Assembly (NCBI GenBank): GCA_944324085.1
Contig: CALUUX010000053.1
Coordinates: 1 to 46,328 of the forward strand
DNA: 46,328 bases
Reading direction: 5' to 3'
From: an uncultured Mailhella sp.
GTDB lineage: Bacteria; Desulfobacterota; Desulfovibrionia; Desulfovibrionales; Desulfovibrionaceae
The stretch's first letter is position 1. Every line of letters begins with the position of its first letter. This document shows, in pieces, positions 1 to 6,702 of the stretch. The notes under the pieces were generated by a model. It had not been told where the DNA came from and did not search any database. It worked only from the letters and a program-made list of their open reading frames with translations. Made by a program: the position numbers and the translations under genes.

Positions 1-36
1 ACGCGTCCCTGCACGATAAGCGCGCTGTCCATGGAC

Positions 37-426
37 TTATCTCTGGGACTGTTCGAAGATAGGATCGGAGACGTACCAGCCGCTGTCGTCCCGGCATATC
101 GCCAGGCGATGCGTCGCTCCCGACGCCGTCACCTGCGCTTTGCGGCAGGAAAGCCCGAGACCGGACGTATAGACGTTCTCCAGCGCGACCAGGGAATCCG
201 CCCCGTACGGCGTAGCCATCACGGCCTGCTGACCGGGCGTCATGCGGGAAACGGCCACGGCAAAAGGGTCGCCCGCGGAAACAGTCGCCTTCTCCGCTTC
301 GGGCACGGACGTTCCCGACTGCGGCGCGCAGGCGCAAAGACTCGTCAACGCGGCCAAAGCCACGATGACGGCCTTGCCGCGACTGACGATAAAAAACTTG
401 CTGCTACTGAATGGATGTCGACTCAC
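37..426 (-). CDS. small lipoprotein, possibly DVU3141-like
   Basis: Encodes 129 residues from a GTG start at 426, chosen because a GGAGG ribosome binding site lies 6 nt upstream and because the longer open frame upstream of it only reads integrase sequence in another phase. The N-terminus has basic residues (R16, K18), a hydrophobic stretch (about 19-30) and a lipobox-like L-C-A-C ending at Cys33, so it is probably an outer-membrane or periplasm-facing lipoprotein. The mature part is about 95 residues with a C-terminal cysteine pair (in LSCRK and AICRDD) and a terminal SDPIF motif. This resembles, from memory only, the small DVU3141-type proteins of Desulfovibrio; the function is unknown. It overlaps the end of the integrase gene by 23 nt on the same strand, which suggests translational coupling. 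Confidence 0.6.
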   Translation of the reverse strand: MSRHPFSSSKFFIVSRGKAVIVALAALTSLCACAPQSGTSVPEAEKATVSAGDPFAVAVSRMTPGQQAVMATPYGADSLVALENVYTSGLGLSCRKAQVTASGATHRLAICRDDSGWYVSDPIFEQSQR

Positions 427-1309
427 GGGTGCCTCCGTTGGCGGAGTCGAACTGATCGCTCTGCGTCTGGGACTGAAGGTAATAGGCTTCGGCGGAATAA
501 TGGCCGAGTCGGGAACATACGTCTTTGTAGCTCGCCCCATTCTGCATGAGCGTTCTCACAAACACGTGACGAAGATCGTTGAGATGCAGATCGGGCCTTC
601 CGAGTTCGTTTCTCAACTTGTCCCAGAAGGAAAACAACGACACCACCCGCTTTCCGCTTCCCTGATGAAAAAAAAGCCACGGCACATCGGCGCGCCGAGG
701 AAATGTTTTTATAAGGCGGACGGCTTCGTCGCTTAACGGAATGCAGCAGTTCTCACCGGAAGGCGTGCGCCGCGTGACGAGCATGCCCTGACGCAGATTC
801 ACGTCTTCCCAGCGGGCGTACAGAATTTCCGACTTTGAGGCTCCCGTCAGAAACAGAAGGTAGATGGCGCGGGCTGACACGTTGCTGGAATACTGACTCA
901 GCAGAGATAAAAGTTTCCGCTTTTCCTCGTTCGTCAACGCTTCGGGACGCCGTCCGTTATGACGAGGACACCGGACGTCACAAAAGGCGGCGTCGCTTTC
1001 CAGACAGCCCCAACGGACAGCGCAGTTCAAAATATACTTGACCAGCCAGAACAGGCGATAGCGGGTACTGGAAGATAATCCGGCAAGCTCCAGCGTTGAA
1101 AGCCAGGCCCGCAGCGACGCCTCGGAAACTTCCGTCAACGGCATCTTGCCAAGATAAGGCAAAACATGGCGCGCCAGGTATCGCTCATCCGTTTTCCAGC
1201 TTCTCTTATTCTCGCGTATGAATGGCAGATAACGTTCCCTGACGAAGTCGCAGAACAAAATGACTTCACCGGGGACAGGAAGAGCGTTTTTTGTTCTTTT
1301 GATAACCAT
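404..1309 (-). CDS. tyrosine recombinase/phage-type integrase with degenerate active site
   Basis: 301 residues from the ATG at 1309; a GTG at 1354 would add 15 residues but lies inside a tandem repeat and has no ribosome binding site. Residues about 20-100 look like the SAM-like core-binding domain and 125-280 like the catalytic domain. Against the family pattern the first catalytic Arg (TGxR) is Ser158, the beta-hairpin Lys is Pro183, and the His of HxxR is Asn244, while Arg247 and the LGH His270 remain; Tyr276/Tyr277 sit two to three residues closer to LGH than the usual nucleophile. The frame is uninterrupted, so this is substitution rather than a frameshift. It is either a catalytically dead DNA-binding relative or a very divergent recombinase. 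It lies near the 3' end of a tRNA-Asn, the usual location for an island integrase. Confidence 0.8.
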   Translation of the reverse strand: MVIKRTKNALPVPGEVILFCDFVRERYLPFIRENKRSWKTDERYLARHVLPYLGKMPLTEVSEASLRAWLSTLELAGLSSSTRYRLFWLVKYILNCAVRWGCLESDAAFCDVRCPRHNGRRPEALTNEEKRKLLSLLSQYSSNVSARAIYLLFLTGASKSEILYARWEDVNLRQGMLVTRRTPSGENCCIPLSDEAVRLIKTFPRRADVPWLFFHQGSGKRVVSLFSFWDKLRNELGRPDLHLNDLRHVFVRTLMQNGASYKDVCSRLGHYSAEAYYLQSQTQSDQFDSANGGTRESTSIQ

Positions 1310-1334
1310 GCGTTTGCAGCCCAAGGTGTCAAAT

Positions 1335-1374
1335 AAGGTGTACAACTGCGCCACAAGGTGTACAACTGCGCCAC
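1335..1374. repeat. two perfect 20-bp tandem repeats upstream of integrase
   Basis: Two adjacent identical 20-bp units (1335-1354 and 1355-1374), each containing GGTGTACAACTGCGCCA. A 7-bp fragment of the unit (AAGGTGT) occurs again at 1323-1329. They fall between the predicted transcription start and the ATG of the integrase. They could be operator or recombinase arm-binding sites, or the repeated end of a deleted insertion sequence. Confidence 0.9.
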
Positions 1375-1398
1375 TAAGAAAAAATTCTTTCGGTGGTC

Positions 1399-1427
1399 AA
1401 TTTATCCTCTAAAAAAACGTTAGTCAA
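1399..1427 (-). promoter_or_regulatory. sigma70-type promoter for the integrase
   Basis: On the minus strand TTGACT (1422-1427) is followed after 17 bp by TAAATT (1399-1404). The expected start near 1392 leaves a leader of roughly 80 nt to the ATG at 1309, and that leader contains the two tandem repeats. Confidence 0.55.
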
Positions 1428-1463
1428 TCAGAAAAAGAGACCTTGCAACAGTCCATGCGTCGA

Positions 1464-1479
1464 TGGCGCAGTTGTACAC
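1464..1479. repeat. inverted copy of the 20-bp repeat
   Basis: Sixteen bases (TGGCGCAGTTGTACAC) are the exact reverse complement of the core of the tandem units at 1335-1374. It lies just upstream of the -35 box, so the promoter is bracketed by oppositely oriented copies. Confidence 0.9.
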
Positions 1480-1491
1480 AATATTATTCGT

Positions 1492-2097
1492 TTAGTAAAA
1501 ATTTTTTCTGAATGATTTTGCTTTTTTACGAAACGTGGAGCGTGCCATGCCCGTACGTTTTGCGGCCTCGGTTATGGAAATACAGCCCTGCTTCCAAAGC
1601 AAAAAAATCTCCGAAAAATTTTTTGTCTTCTGTCGGGGTTTCGGACCGAAGCGTACGCCGTTGCGCTTCGCGACGGCGATACCTTCCGCTTGTCGTTTCC
1701 GGATATTCTCGCGTTCGCTCTGCGCCACAAAGGAAAGAACCTGCAAGACGATATCCGCAATGAACGTGCCGAGCAGATCCTTGCTTCTTCTGGTATCGAG
1801 CAGGGGCATATCCAGAACAAAAATATCGACTTGTTTTTCCTTGGTAAGAAAACGCCACTGCTGCTGAATTTCCTCATAATTGCGTCCGAGTCTGTCAATA
1901 CTGGTAATGCAGAGCACATCTCCAGGCCGCATGCGCTCAAGCATGGACTGGTATTGCGGACGTTGAAAATCCTTGCCCGACATTTTGTCCATGAAAATCC
2001 GTTCCGCTGGTATGGCTCGCTGTTCCAAGGCGACGCGCTGACGCCCTTCGTTCTGATCTGTGCTGGAAACGCGGATATACCCGTATGTCTGTTCCAT
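1492..2097 (-). CDS. serine recombinase (resolvase/invertase family)
   Basis: 201 residues starting at an ATG preceded by AAGGAG. The catalytic domain is intact: YIRVSS with Arg9 and the nucleophile Ser11, the SGKDFQRP segment, and the DRLGRN motif (Asp68, Arg69, Arg72). A long helix (SERENIRKRQ, about 127-136) leads to a C-terminal helix-turn-helix (about 172-193, ITEAAKRTGMARSTFRKK). Length and order match small Pin/Hin/Tn3-resolvase recombinases, which invert or resolve DNA between two short sites. It lies upstream of the degenerate integrase on the same strand, separated by the repeat-rich control region. It could act on crossover sites in that region or be a remnant of a transposon. Its sequence is noticeably more AT-rich than the rest of the window, in keeping with acquisition. 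Confidence 0.93.
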   Translation of the reverse strand: MEQTYGYIRVSSTDQNEGRQRVALEQRAIPAERIFMDKMSGKDFQRPQYQSMLERMRPGDVLCITSIDRLGRNYEEIQQQWRFLTKEKQVDIFVLDMPLLDTRRSKDLLGTFIADIVLQVLSFVAQSERENIRKRQAEGIAVAKRNGVRFGPKPRQKTKNFSEIFLLWKQGCISITEAAKRTGMARSTFRKKAKSFRKNFY

Positions 2098-2572
2098 GAT
2101 CGCTCCTTCTGGGTTCGAGTTGTCGATCCCCGCGCGGAAGCGTCCAGCCTTGCGGATCGGGCGACGGCCTGCGTCGTCGGATGGGACGGCCCTTCGCGGC
2201 GCGGTGAAAATCGCTCAGATATGCAAAAAGCACGGGCCTTCCCTTCCATGCCTTTCTCATGCCTGTGACAGTAGGGACTCAAGATACCGTCCTTTTTTCA
2301 TCTGGCAAGAACGGTCACGCCGCTCTGGAAGCGGACGAAAAAAAAGCCCCGACCTGTCGAAAACGACGCACACCGGGGCTTTTCATGCTTTTGAGACTGA
2401 GGAAAGATTGGGGCACGCCGCCCGCATTTTTTTGAAACGGAGGATCGGCGAGCGACGCCGGAGCCTTTCGGCAGACGATTTTTCCGCGCGCCCTCTCCAC
2501 GGAATGACGGACGGAGCCGCGCCTTCTTTGCAAGGCAAGCGGAAATACTCGCGGAGCGGAAACGAAAGACGT
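2098..2572. other. 475-bp gene-free stretch
   Basis: I see no convincing gene here; the open frames have biased, arginine- and serine-rich translations and no ribosome binding sites. It contains only the hairpin at 2338-2378. Confidence 0.6.
2338..2378 (-). terminator. rho-independent terminator-like hairpin
   Basis: AGCCCCG (2345-2351) pairs with CGGGGCT (2374-2380) across a loop of about 22 nt. On the minus strand the stem is followed by a run of eight or more U residues. No gene ends just upstream of it on that strand, so what it terminates is unclear. Confidence 0.6.
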
Positions 2573-2612
2573 TAAAAATAAAAAGCCAAGGCTGATCACA
2601 ACCTTGGCTTTT
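2573..2612 (-). terminator. terminator of tRNA-Asn
   Basis: AAAGCCAAGG (2582-2591) pairs with CCTTGGCTTT (2602-2611) around a 10-nt loop. On the minus strand the stem is followed by an interrupted U tract (CTTTTTATTTTT). It lies immediately downstream of the tRNA 3' end. Confidence 0.85.
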
Positions 2613-2619
2613 GGAAATT

Positions 2620-2695
2620 TGGCTCCCCGAGACGGACTTGAACCGCCAACCTAGTGATTAACAGTCACCCGCTCTGCCTATTGAGCTATCGGGGA
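2620..2695 (-). tRNA. tRNA-Asn (GTT anticodon)
   Basis: 76 nt on the minus strand. The acceptor arm TCCCCGA/TCGGGGA pairs over 7 bp, the CCA end is encoded, the T arm contains GGTTCAAGTCC, and the anticodon loop is CTGTTAA with anticodon GTT. Its 3' end faces the recombinase patch at 1-2.1 kb, so it is a plausible island attachment site. Confidence 0.96.
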
Positions 2696-2721
2696 ACGAC
2701 GCGATCTTCGTCGCAGGGATG

Positions 2722-2750
2722 TTCTTAGTCGTTTTCCCCATGACCGTCAA
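2722..2750 (-). promoter_or_regulatory. promoter of tRNA-Asn
   Basis: TTGACG (2745-2750) and TAAGAA (2722-2727) on the minus strand are separated by 17 bp and sit about 27 bp before the mature tRNA 5' end. Confidence 0.65.
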
Positions 2751-2821
2751 GCGTTTTTCCGCGACTTTTTTATTTTTTCCGCCGACGCTTTCCGGAAGGG
2801 GACGCCTTTTCCTCGACGAAC

Positions 2822-3508
2822 CTACTTCGCCGCGCCGCCCATGGTCAGCGGACGCAGCGCGGGTCCGGCGGGCAGAATCTCTCCGTTGCGGCCTATGGTC
2901 ACCACCTCGCAGGGAATGTCGCGACCGCAGCGGGTCAGGGCTTCGCGAACGGCCAGTTCCAGCCCGCCGCAGCAGGGCACGTCCATGCGGACCACGGTCA
3001 CGCTGCGCACGGCGTTGCCGCGCAGAATTTCGCCCAGTTTTTCGGCGTAATTCACGGCGTCAAGCTTGGGGCAGCCTATGAGCGTCACCCTGCCGCGCAT
3101 GAAACGACGGTGAAATCCGGCGAAGGCGTAGGCCGAGCAGTCGGCGGCCACGAGCAGATCGGCGTTCTGAAAATACGGCGCGTTGATCGGCGCGAGCTTG
3201 ATCTGCACGGGCCAGAAACGCAGTTCGCTCTTCTCCTCCCCGGCGGGCGCGGCGGGAAGTTCGCGGCCAGACGCCGACAAATGTTCCTTCACGGCCTCCT
3301 CGTCATAGGCGGCGGCTTCGCGGAAATCGAAGGATATGGCTCCGGCCGGACAGGCGGGCAGACAGTCGCCGAGGCCGTCGCAGTAATCTTCGCGCGCCAG
3401 ACGCGCCTTGCCGTCCCGCATGACGATGGCTCCTTCGTGGCAGGCGTTCGCGCACAGGCCGCAGCCGGTGCACGCTTCCTCATTGATGTGGATGATTCTT
3501 CTAAGCAT
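2822..3508 (-). CDS. 4Fe-4S dicluster ferredoxin-like protein
   Basis: 228 residues from the ATG at 3508, chosen because GGGAG lies just upstream and the longer open frame adds only arginine-rich sequence. The N-terminal 60 residues carry two Fe-S motifs: C13-x2-C16-x2-C19-x3-C23 followed by HEGAI, and C43-x5-C49-x3-C53-PAGAI. The rest (about 85-228) has further conserved-looking cysteines (DCSAYAF, IGCPKLD, DVPCCGG), which suggests an additional metal or redox site rather than a plain ferredoxin. It probably passes electrons as a soluble iron-sulfur protein; the partner is unknown. Similar stand-alone proteins occur widely in strict anaerobes. It is transcribed away from the HD-domain gene across a 350-bp gap. 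Confidence 0.8.
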   Translation of the reverse strand: MLRRIIHINEEACTGCGLCANACHEGAIVMRDGKARLAREDYCDGLGDCLPACPAGAISFDFREAAAYDEEAVKEHLSASGRELPAAPAGEEKSELRFWPVQIKLAPINAPYFQNADLLVAADCSAYAFAGFHRRFMRGRVTLIGCPKLDAVNYAEKLGEILRGNAVRSVTVVRMDVPCCGGLELAVREALTRCGRDIPCEVVTIGRNGEILPAGPALRPLTMGGAAK

Positions 3509-3858
3509 GGGTTCTCCCGGTTTCGTTCGCGAAAAAAGCCGCGATCCGTTGTCGCAGGTCTCGCCGTCGCGAATCCCGCGGCCGGCGCGCGTGTCCTTTG
3601 GCAAAAGATAAGCCCGAACATGCCGCGCGCAAGGATATTTTTCCGTGACTTCAGGCATTGACGTCGCCTCGCGCCGGTCGTACACCGGGCAACGTTCGAC
3701 GCGGACGCTCCGGCGTTTTTCCCACGTCTGGCCTCGCCGTCCGTTCTGAAAAACGCGCCGCGCAAGCCGGAAACGTCGTTTTTCCGGCGTCCGCCCACGA
3801 ACCCGCCACGCGGACGACCTCCGCACAAACCGCGCCTTTCGCGCAGGAGAATCTCGCC
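3509..3858. other. 350-bp divergent intergenic region
   Basis: No gene recognised. It should hold the divergent promoters of the ferredoxin-like and HD-domain genes, but I cannot identify convincing boxes. Confidence 0.5.
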
Positions 3859-4362
3859 ATGGATGCCACGGAGCGCATCTTTCTCGCCATGATCGACTAT
3901 TTCGCCGGAGACCCCCGGCGCATTCAGCACTTCACCAAGGTGCACGCCTACGCGCGCCTCATCGGTCGAGAAGAAGGTCTGGCCCCGCGCGAACAGTTCA
4001 TTCTGGAAACGGCGGCCCTCGTGCACGATATCGGCATACGCCCGGCGGAGGCGAAATACGGCAGCTGCTCCGGCGCGCTTCAGGAACGGGAGGGGCCGGC
4101 CGAGGCGGAAGCTCTGCTCCGCGCGCTCGACGTGGACGCCGACGTCATCGAGAGAGTCAGCTATCTCGTGGGACATCACCACACCTACGCCGGCGTGGAC
4201 GGCGCGGATTACCGCATTCTCGTGGAAGCGGATTTTCTGGTCAATCTGCACGAGGACGGCGAAAGTCAAAAGGCCGTCCGCGCCGCCTACGAACGCGTTT
4301 TCCGCACCGCCGCCGGCAGAAAGCTGTGCCGCGTCATGTTCGGCCTGAAAGACGAAATCTGA
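3859..4362 (+). CDS. HD-domain metal-dependent phosphohydrolase
   Basis: 167 residues; the ATG at 3859 is chosen because AGGAG lies 10 nt upstream and homology-like sequence begins there. The HD signature is visible: His24/His28 in the first helix region, the HD pair His56-Asp57 in LVHDIG, His106-His108 in GHHHTY, and Asp125 in VEADF. This arrangement is that of small single-domain HD hydrolases acting on nucleotides or other phosphate esters; the substrate cannot be told from sequence. No regulatory or membrane domain is attached. It stands alone between the ferredoxin-like gene and the TRAP cluster, with 430 bp before the latter, so it is probably not part of that operon. Confidence 0.88.
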   Translation: MDATERIFLAMIDYFAGDPRRIQHFTKVHAYARLIGREEGLAPREQFILETAALVHDIGIRPAEAKYGSCSGALQEREGPAEAEALLRALDVDADVIERVSYLVGHHHTYAGVDGADYRILVEADFLVNLHEDGESQKAVRAAYERVFRTAAGRKLCRVMFGLKDEI

Positions 4363-4793
4363 AAACAAACGTCGCGCGTGCCCCTTCGCCGGGCGTTCGC
4401 GCCTTCGGATCGCCCTTCTCCGCTCCGAACGTCCGCGGAAGAACGCTCTCCGCGTCCCTTTCGCCCCGCTCTCGCGGAAGGGCGCGCGGACTTGCGCTCC
4501 GCCGCTTCCGACCGCCGACGGCAGATCACGCTCTTGAAGCGATTTCTTTGAGCCCCGCGGGACGCGCGTTTTATGCCAAAAATGTTCATTATGGACACCG
4601 ATCTGGAGCCACTTTTGGAAAAATGTTTGAATATTTTTAAAAAGAACATGTATTTTCAATATGTTGCATTTATTGCCATGATTGACAAAATCATGCATCG
4701 GGCATAAGTTGCTCACAGCCGCCTTTCCGTTGCGCCACAACGGCCGGAAAGTTTTCCCACTCACCTTAGAACAACGTTCAGAGGTTCACTCCG
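4363..4793 (+). other. AT-rich control region upstream of the TRAP cluster
   Basis: 431 bp without a gene. The part from about 4570 to 4710 is strikingly AT-rich compared with its surroundings and contains an imperfect inverted repeat (AACAT 4647-4651 ... ATGTT about 4663-4667). I read it as the regulatory region of dctP, with a possible operator. Confidence 0.5.
4682..4709 (+). promoter_or_regulatory. candidate sigma70 promoter of dctP
   Basis: TTGACA (4682-4687) is followed after 16 bp by ATAAGT (4704-4709), or after 15 bp by CATAAG. The -35 box is perfect and the -10 weak; a start near 4717 would leave a leader of about 77 nt. Confidence 0.4.
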
Positions 4794-5882
4794 TTGAAAA
4801 AATCGTTAGCCGTCCTCATGTCTCTGGCCATGCTCCTCGCCGGCTCCGTCGCCGCCGAGGCCAAGATCACCCTCAAGGTCGCCAACTCCGGCCCCGACAC
4901 TCCGGAACACCGCACCGTGTGCGCGGCCGACGTGTACACCGACATGGTGCGCAAGGCCACGAACGGCGAAGTCGAACTCGTGTTCTATCACGCGAGCAAG
5001 CTCGGCGGCGAAGCCGAAGCTCTGGAAGGCATCCAGATGGGCACCATCGACATGGGCACCCTTACGAGCGGCCCCGCCGCCAACTTCGTGCCCCAGACCA
5101 TGGTCTTCGACATTCCCTATCTCATCAAGAACAGCCCCGCGGGCTGGGAATTTCTGAAGTCCGACTTCGTGAAGAAGCTTTCCGACGAATTCCTCAAAAG
5201 AACCGGCGTGCGCATTCTCGCCGTGGCCGAACACGGTTTCCGCCACTTCACCGCCAAGGGCGTGGAACTGCGTTCCCCCGCCGACATGAAGGATCTCAAG
5301 ATCCGCGTCATGGAAAATCCCGCGCACATGGCCATGACCCGCGGCCTCGGCGCGTCTCCCACGCCCATTTCCTACAGCGAACTGTACATGGCTCTCCAGC
5401 AGGGCGTGGTGGACGGCATGGAATGCCCCATCGGCAACATTCACGACTCCAAGTTCTACGAAGTACAGGACAGCCTCGTGCTTGACGGCCACCTCTACGG
5501 CCCGCTGCTCATCTTCATCAACGAAGACAAGTTCCAGAGCCTCACCCCCGCCCAGCAGGAAGCCCTGTACAAGGGCGCGGAAGCCTTCTGCATCGTGCAC
5601 GCCGGCATCACCGCCGCCAGCGACGCCGCCGCGCTCAAGGACATGGCCGACAAGGGCATGAAAATCCACCAGCCCAACCCCGAAGAGCAGAAGATGTTCC
5701 ACGACGCGGCTCAGCCCGCTGCCCTCAAGATCATCGCCGACCGCGTGGGCCAGGACTGGGTCGACGGCGCCGTCAAGGCCGCCCAGGCGGCCGAAGCCAA
5801 GGTGGCCGGCAACGAAAAGCAGCTCATGGACGAATGCATCCGTGAAGCTCAGGAAATGGTGATGATCGCCCGCGCCAAGTAA
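4794..5882 (+). CDS. dctP: TRAP transporter solute-binding protein, DctP family
   Basis: 362 residues from a TTG start at 4794, chosen because it begins a textbook signal peptide (MKKSLAVLMSLAMLLAGSV, cleavage after AEA near residue 22) and AGAGG lies 9 nt upstream. The mature protein has the DctP pattern: early VANSGPDTPEH, KLGGEAEALEGIQMGTIDMG, the central DLKIRVMENP with the arginine that in this family contacts the substrate carboxylate, and QQGVVDGMECP. It captures an organic anion in the periplasm and hands it to the DctQM membrane subunits, energised by an ion gradient. The following aminotransferase and hydroxyacid dehydrogenase genes suggest a small hydroxy- or amino-derived acid; the exact ligand cannot be read from sequence. 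A hairpin right after the stop codon probably lets it be made in excess over the membrane subunits. Confidence 0.95.
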   Translation: MKKSLAVLMSLAMLLAGSVAAEAKITLKVANSGPDTPEHRTVCAADVYTDMVRKATNGEVELVFYHASKLGGEAEALEGIQMGTIDMGTLTSGPAANFVPQTMVFDIPYLIKNSPAGWEFLKSDFVKKLSDEFLKRTGVRILAVAEHGFRHFTAKGVELRSPADMKDLKIRVMENPAHMAMTRGLGASPTPISYSELYMALQQGVVDGMECPIGNIHDSKFYEVQDSLVLDGHLYGPLLIFINEDKFQSLTPAQQEALYKGAEAFCIVHAGITAASDAAALKDMADKGMKIHQPNPEEQKMFHDAAQPAALKIIADRVGQDWVDGAVKAAQAAEAKVAGNEKQLMDECIREAQEMVMIARAK

Positions 5883-5905
5883 GCGGCCTCTCTCTCCGCG
5901 TGTTC

Positions 5906-5950
5906 CCGGGAAAGGCTTTTTCTGCGGAATGAGCCTTTCCCGGTTGTTTT
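5906..5950 (+). terminator. attenuating hairpin between dctP and dctQ
   Basis: A GGGAAAGGCT arm and the complementary AGCCTTTCCC-type arm flank a loop of about 14 nt, followed by GGTTGTTTTGT. The stem is strong but the U tract is interrupted, so it fits partial termination after the binding-protein gene. Confidence 0.65.
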
Positions 5951-6065
5951 GTCCCGTAACATCCGCACGGTCTTTTGACGGTGGCATCGTCCCCGACTTT
6001 TTCCTGTGCGGGCCTTAGCAGAAGCATGACGGTATGTGCTTCTTCCCTTTTTGAGGTTTACCCTA

Positions 6066-6692
6066 ATGAAAAATGTCATGACGTTGATTTCCCTTCAGAT
6101 CAACAGGCTGACCAATGTTCTCATGAAAATCAGCCTGTGGCTGGGCATCGCCCTCTGCATTGTTATGGTCGTGGCCACGCTGGGGCAGGTATTCTGCCGC
6201 TTCACCCATCTCTTCACCTTTGAAACCAGCGAAGAAATCGCCCGCTTCAGCATGTGCTGGCTGGCCATGCTGGGCAGCGCGGCCGCGCTGCGACAGGGCA
6301 GACATCTCGGCGTCCGCATTCTGGTGGACCATCTGCCCTCCGGCGTGTACGACAAATATCTCGCCCCGATCATTCAGCTCGTCATGCTCGCCTTCTTCCT
6401 GCTCGTCACGATCAAGGGCTGGGCCTTCGCCATGCGCGGCGCCATGCAGGTTTCCCCCGCGCTTCAGATTCCCATGATGTATCCCTATCTGTGCCTGCCC
6501 GTGGGCGGCGCGCTCATGGCGCTGAGCATGGTCGCCGACATGCTCCAGGACCGCTTCCCCACCAGCGCGGGTTCCAACGCCAGCATCGCCAGCACCGTCA
6601 TGGAAGACATCTCCGAAGTGGCCGCCACCTGCGAAAACGCTCAGGACGTTCCCGTCTTCGACCCCCTGAATCAGAACCGCGACAGCAAGTAG
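6066..6692 (+). CDS. dctQ: TRAP transporter small membrane subunit, DctQ family
   Basis: 208 residues from the ATG at 6066, which has GAGG 9 nt upstream; an earlier in-frame start at 6036 lacks a site. Four membrane segments can be seen (about 22-44, 58-76, 97-117 and 139-157), with the DctQ-typical ETSEEIARFSMCWLAMLGSA and LRQGRHLGVRILVDHLP segments. It forms the complex with DctM that moves substrate across the inner membrane. The C-terminal tail of roughly 45 polar residues after the last membrane helix is longer than in most DctQ proteins; its role is unknown. The gene follows dctP after a 183-bp gap holding an attenuator hairpin and is 10 bp from dctM. Confidence 0.93.
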   Translation: MKNVMTLISLQINRLTNVLMKISLWLGIALCIVMVVATLGQVFCRFTHLFTFETSEEIARFSMCWLAMLGSAAALRQGRHLGVRILVDHLPSGVYDKYLAPIIQLVMLAFFLLVTIKGWAFAMRGAMQVSPALQIPMMYPYLCLPVGGALMALSMVADMLQDRFPTSAGSNASIASTVMEDISEVAATCENAQDVPVFDPLNQNRDSK

Positions 6693-6702
6693 GGATCACG
6701 CC

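Noticed and set aside
404..1309. Frameshifted integrase pseudogene
   Set aside because: The reading frame is continuous through all conserved segments; the missing catalytic residues come from substitutions, so it is called as a gene with a degenerate site.
2315..2599. 94-residue minus-strand frame next to the tRNA
   Set aside because: It starts inside the tRNA terminator hairpin and runs through another hairpin, which is not compatible with a normal gene.
4806..5987. 393-residue minus-strand frame opposite dctP
   Set aside because: Its translation is dominated by His, Gly, Val and Ala in a pattern antisense to a GC-rich gene, and the plus strand clearly encodes the TRAP binding protein.
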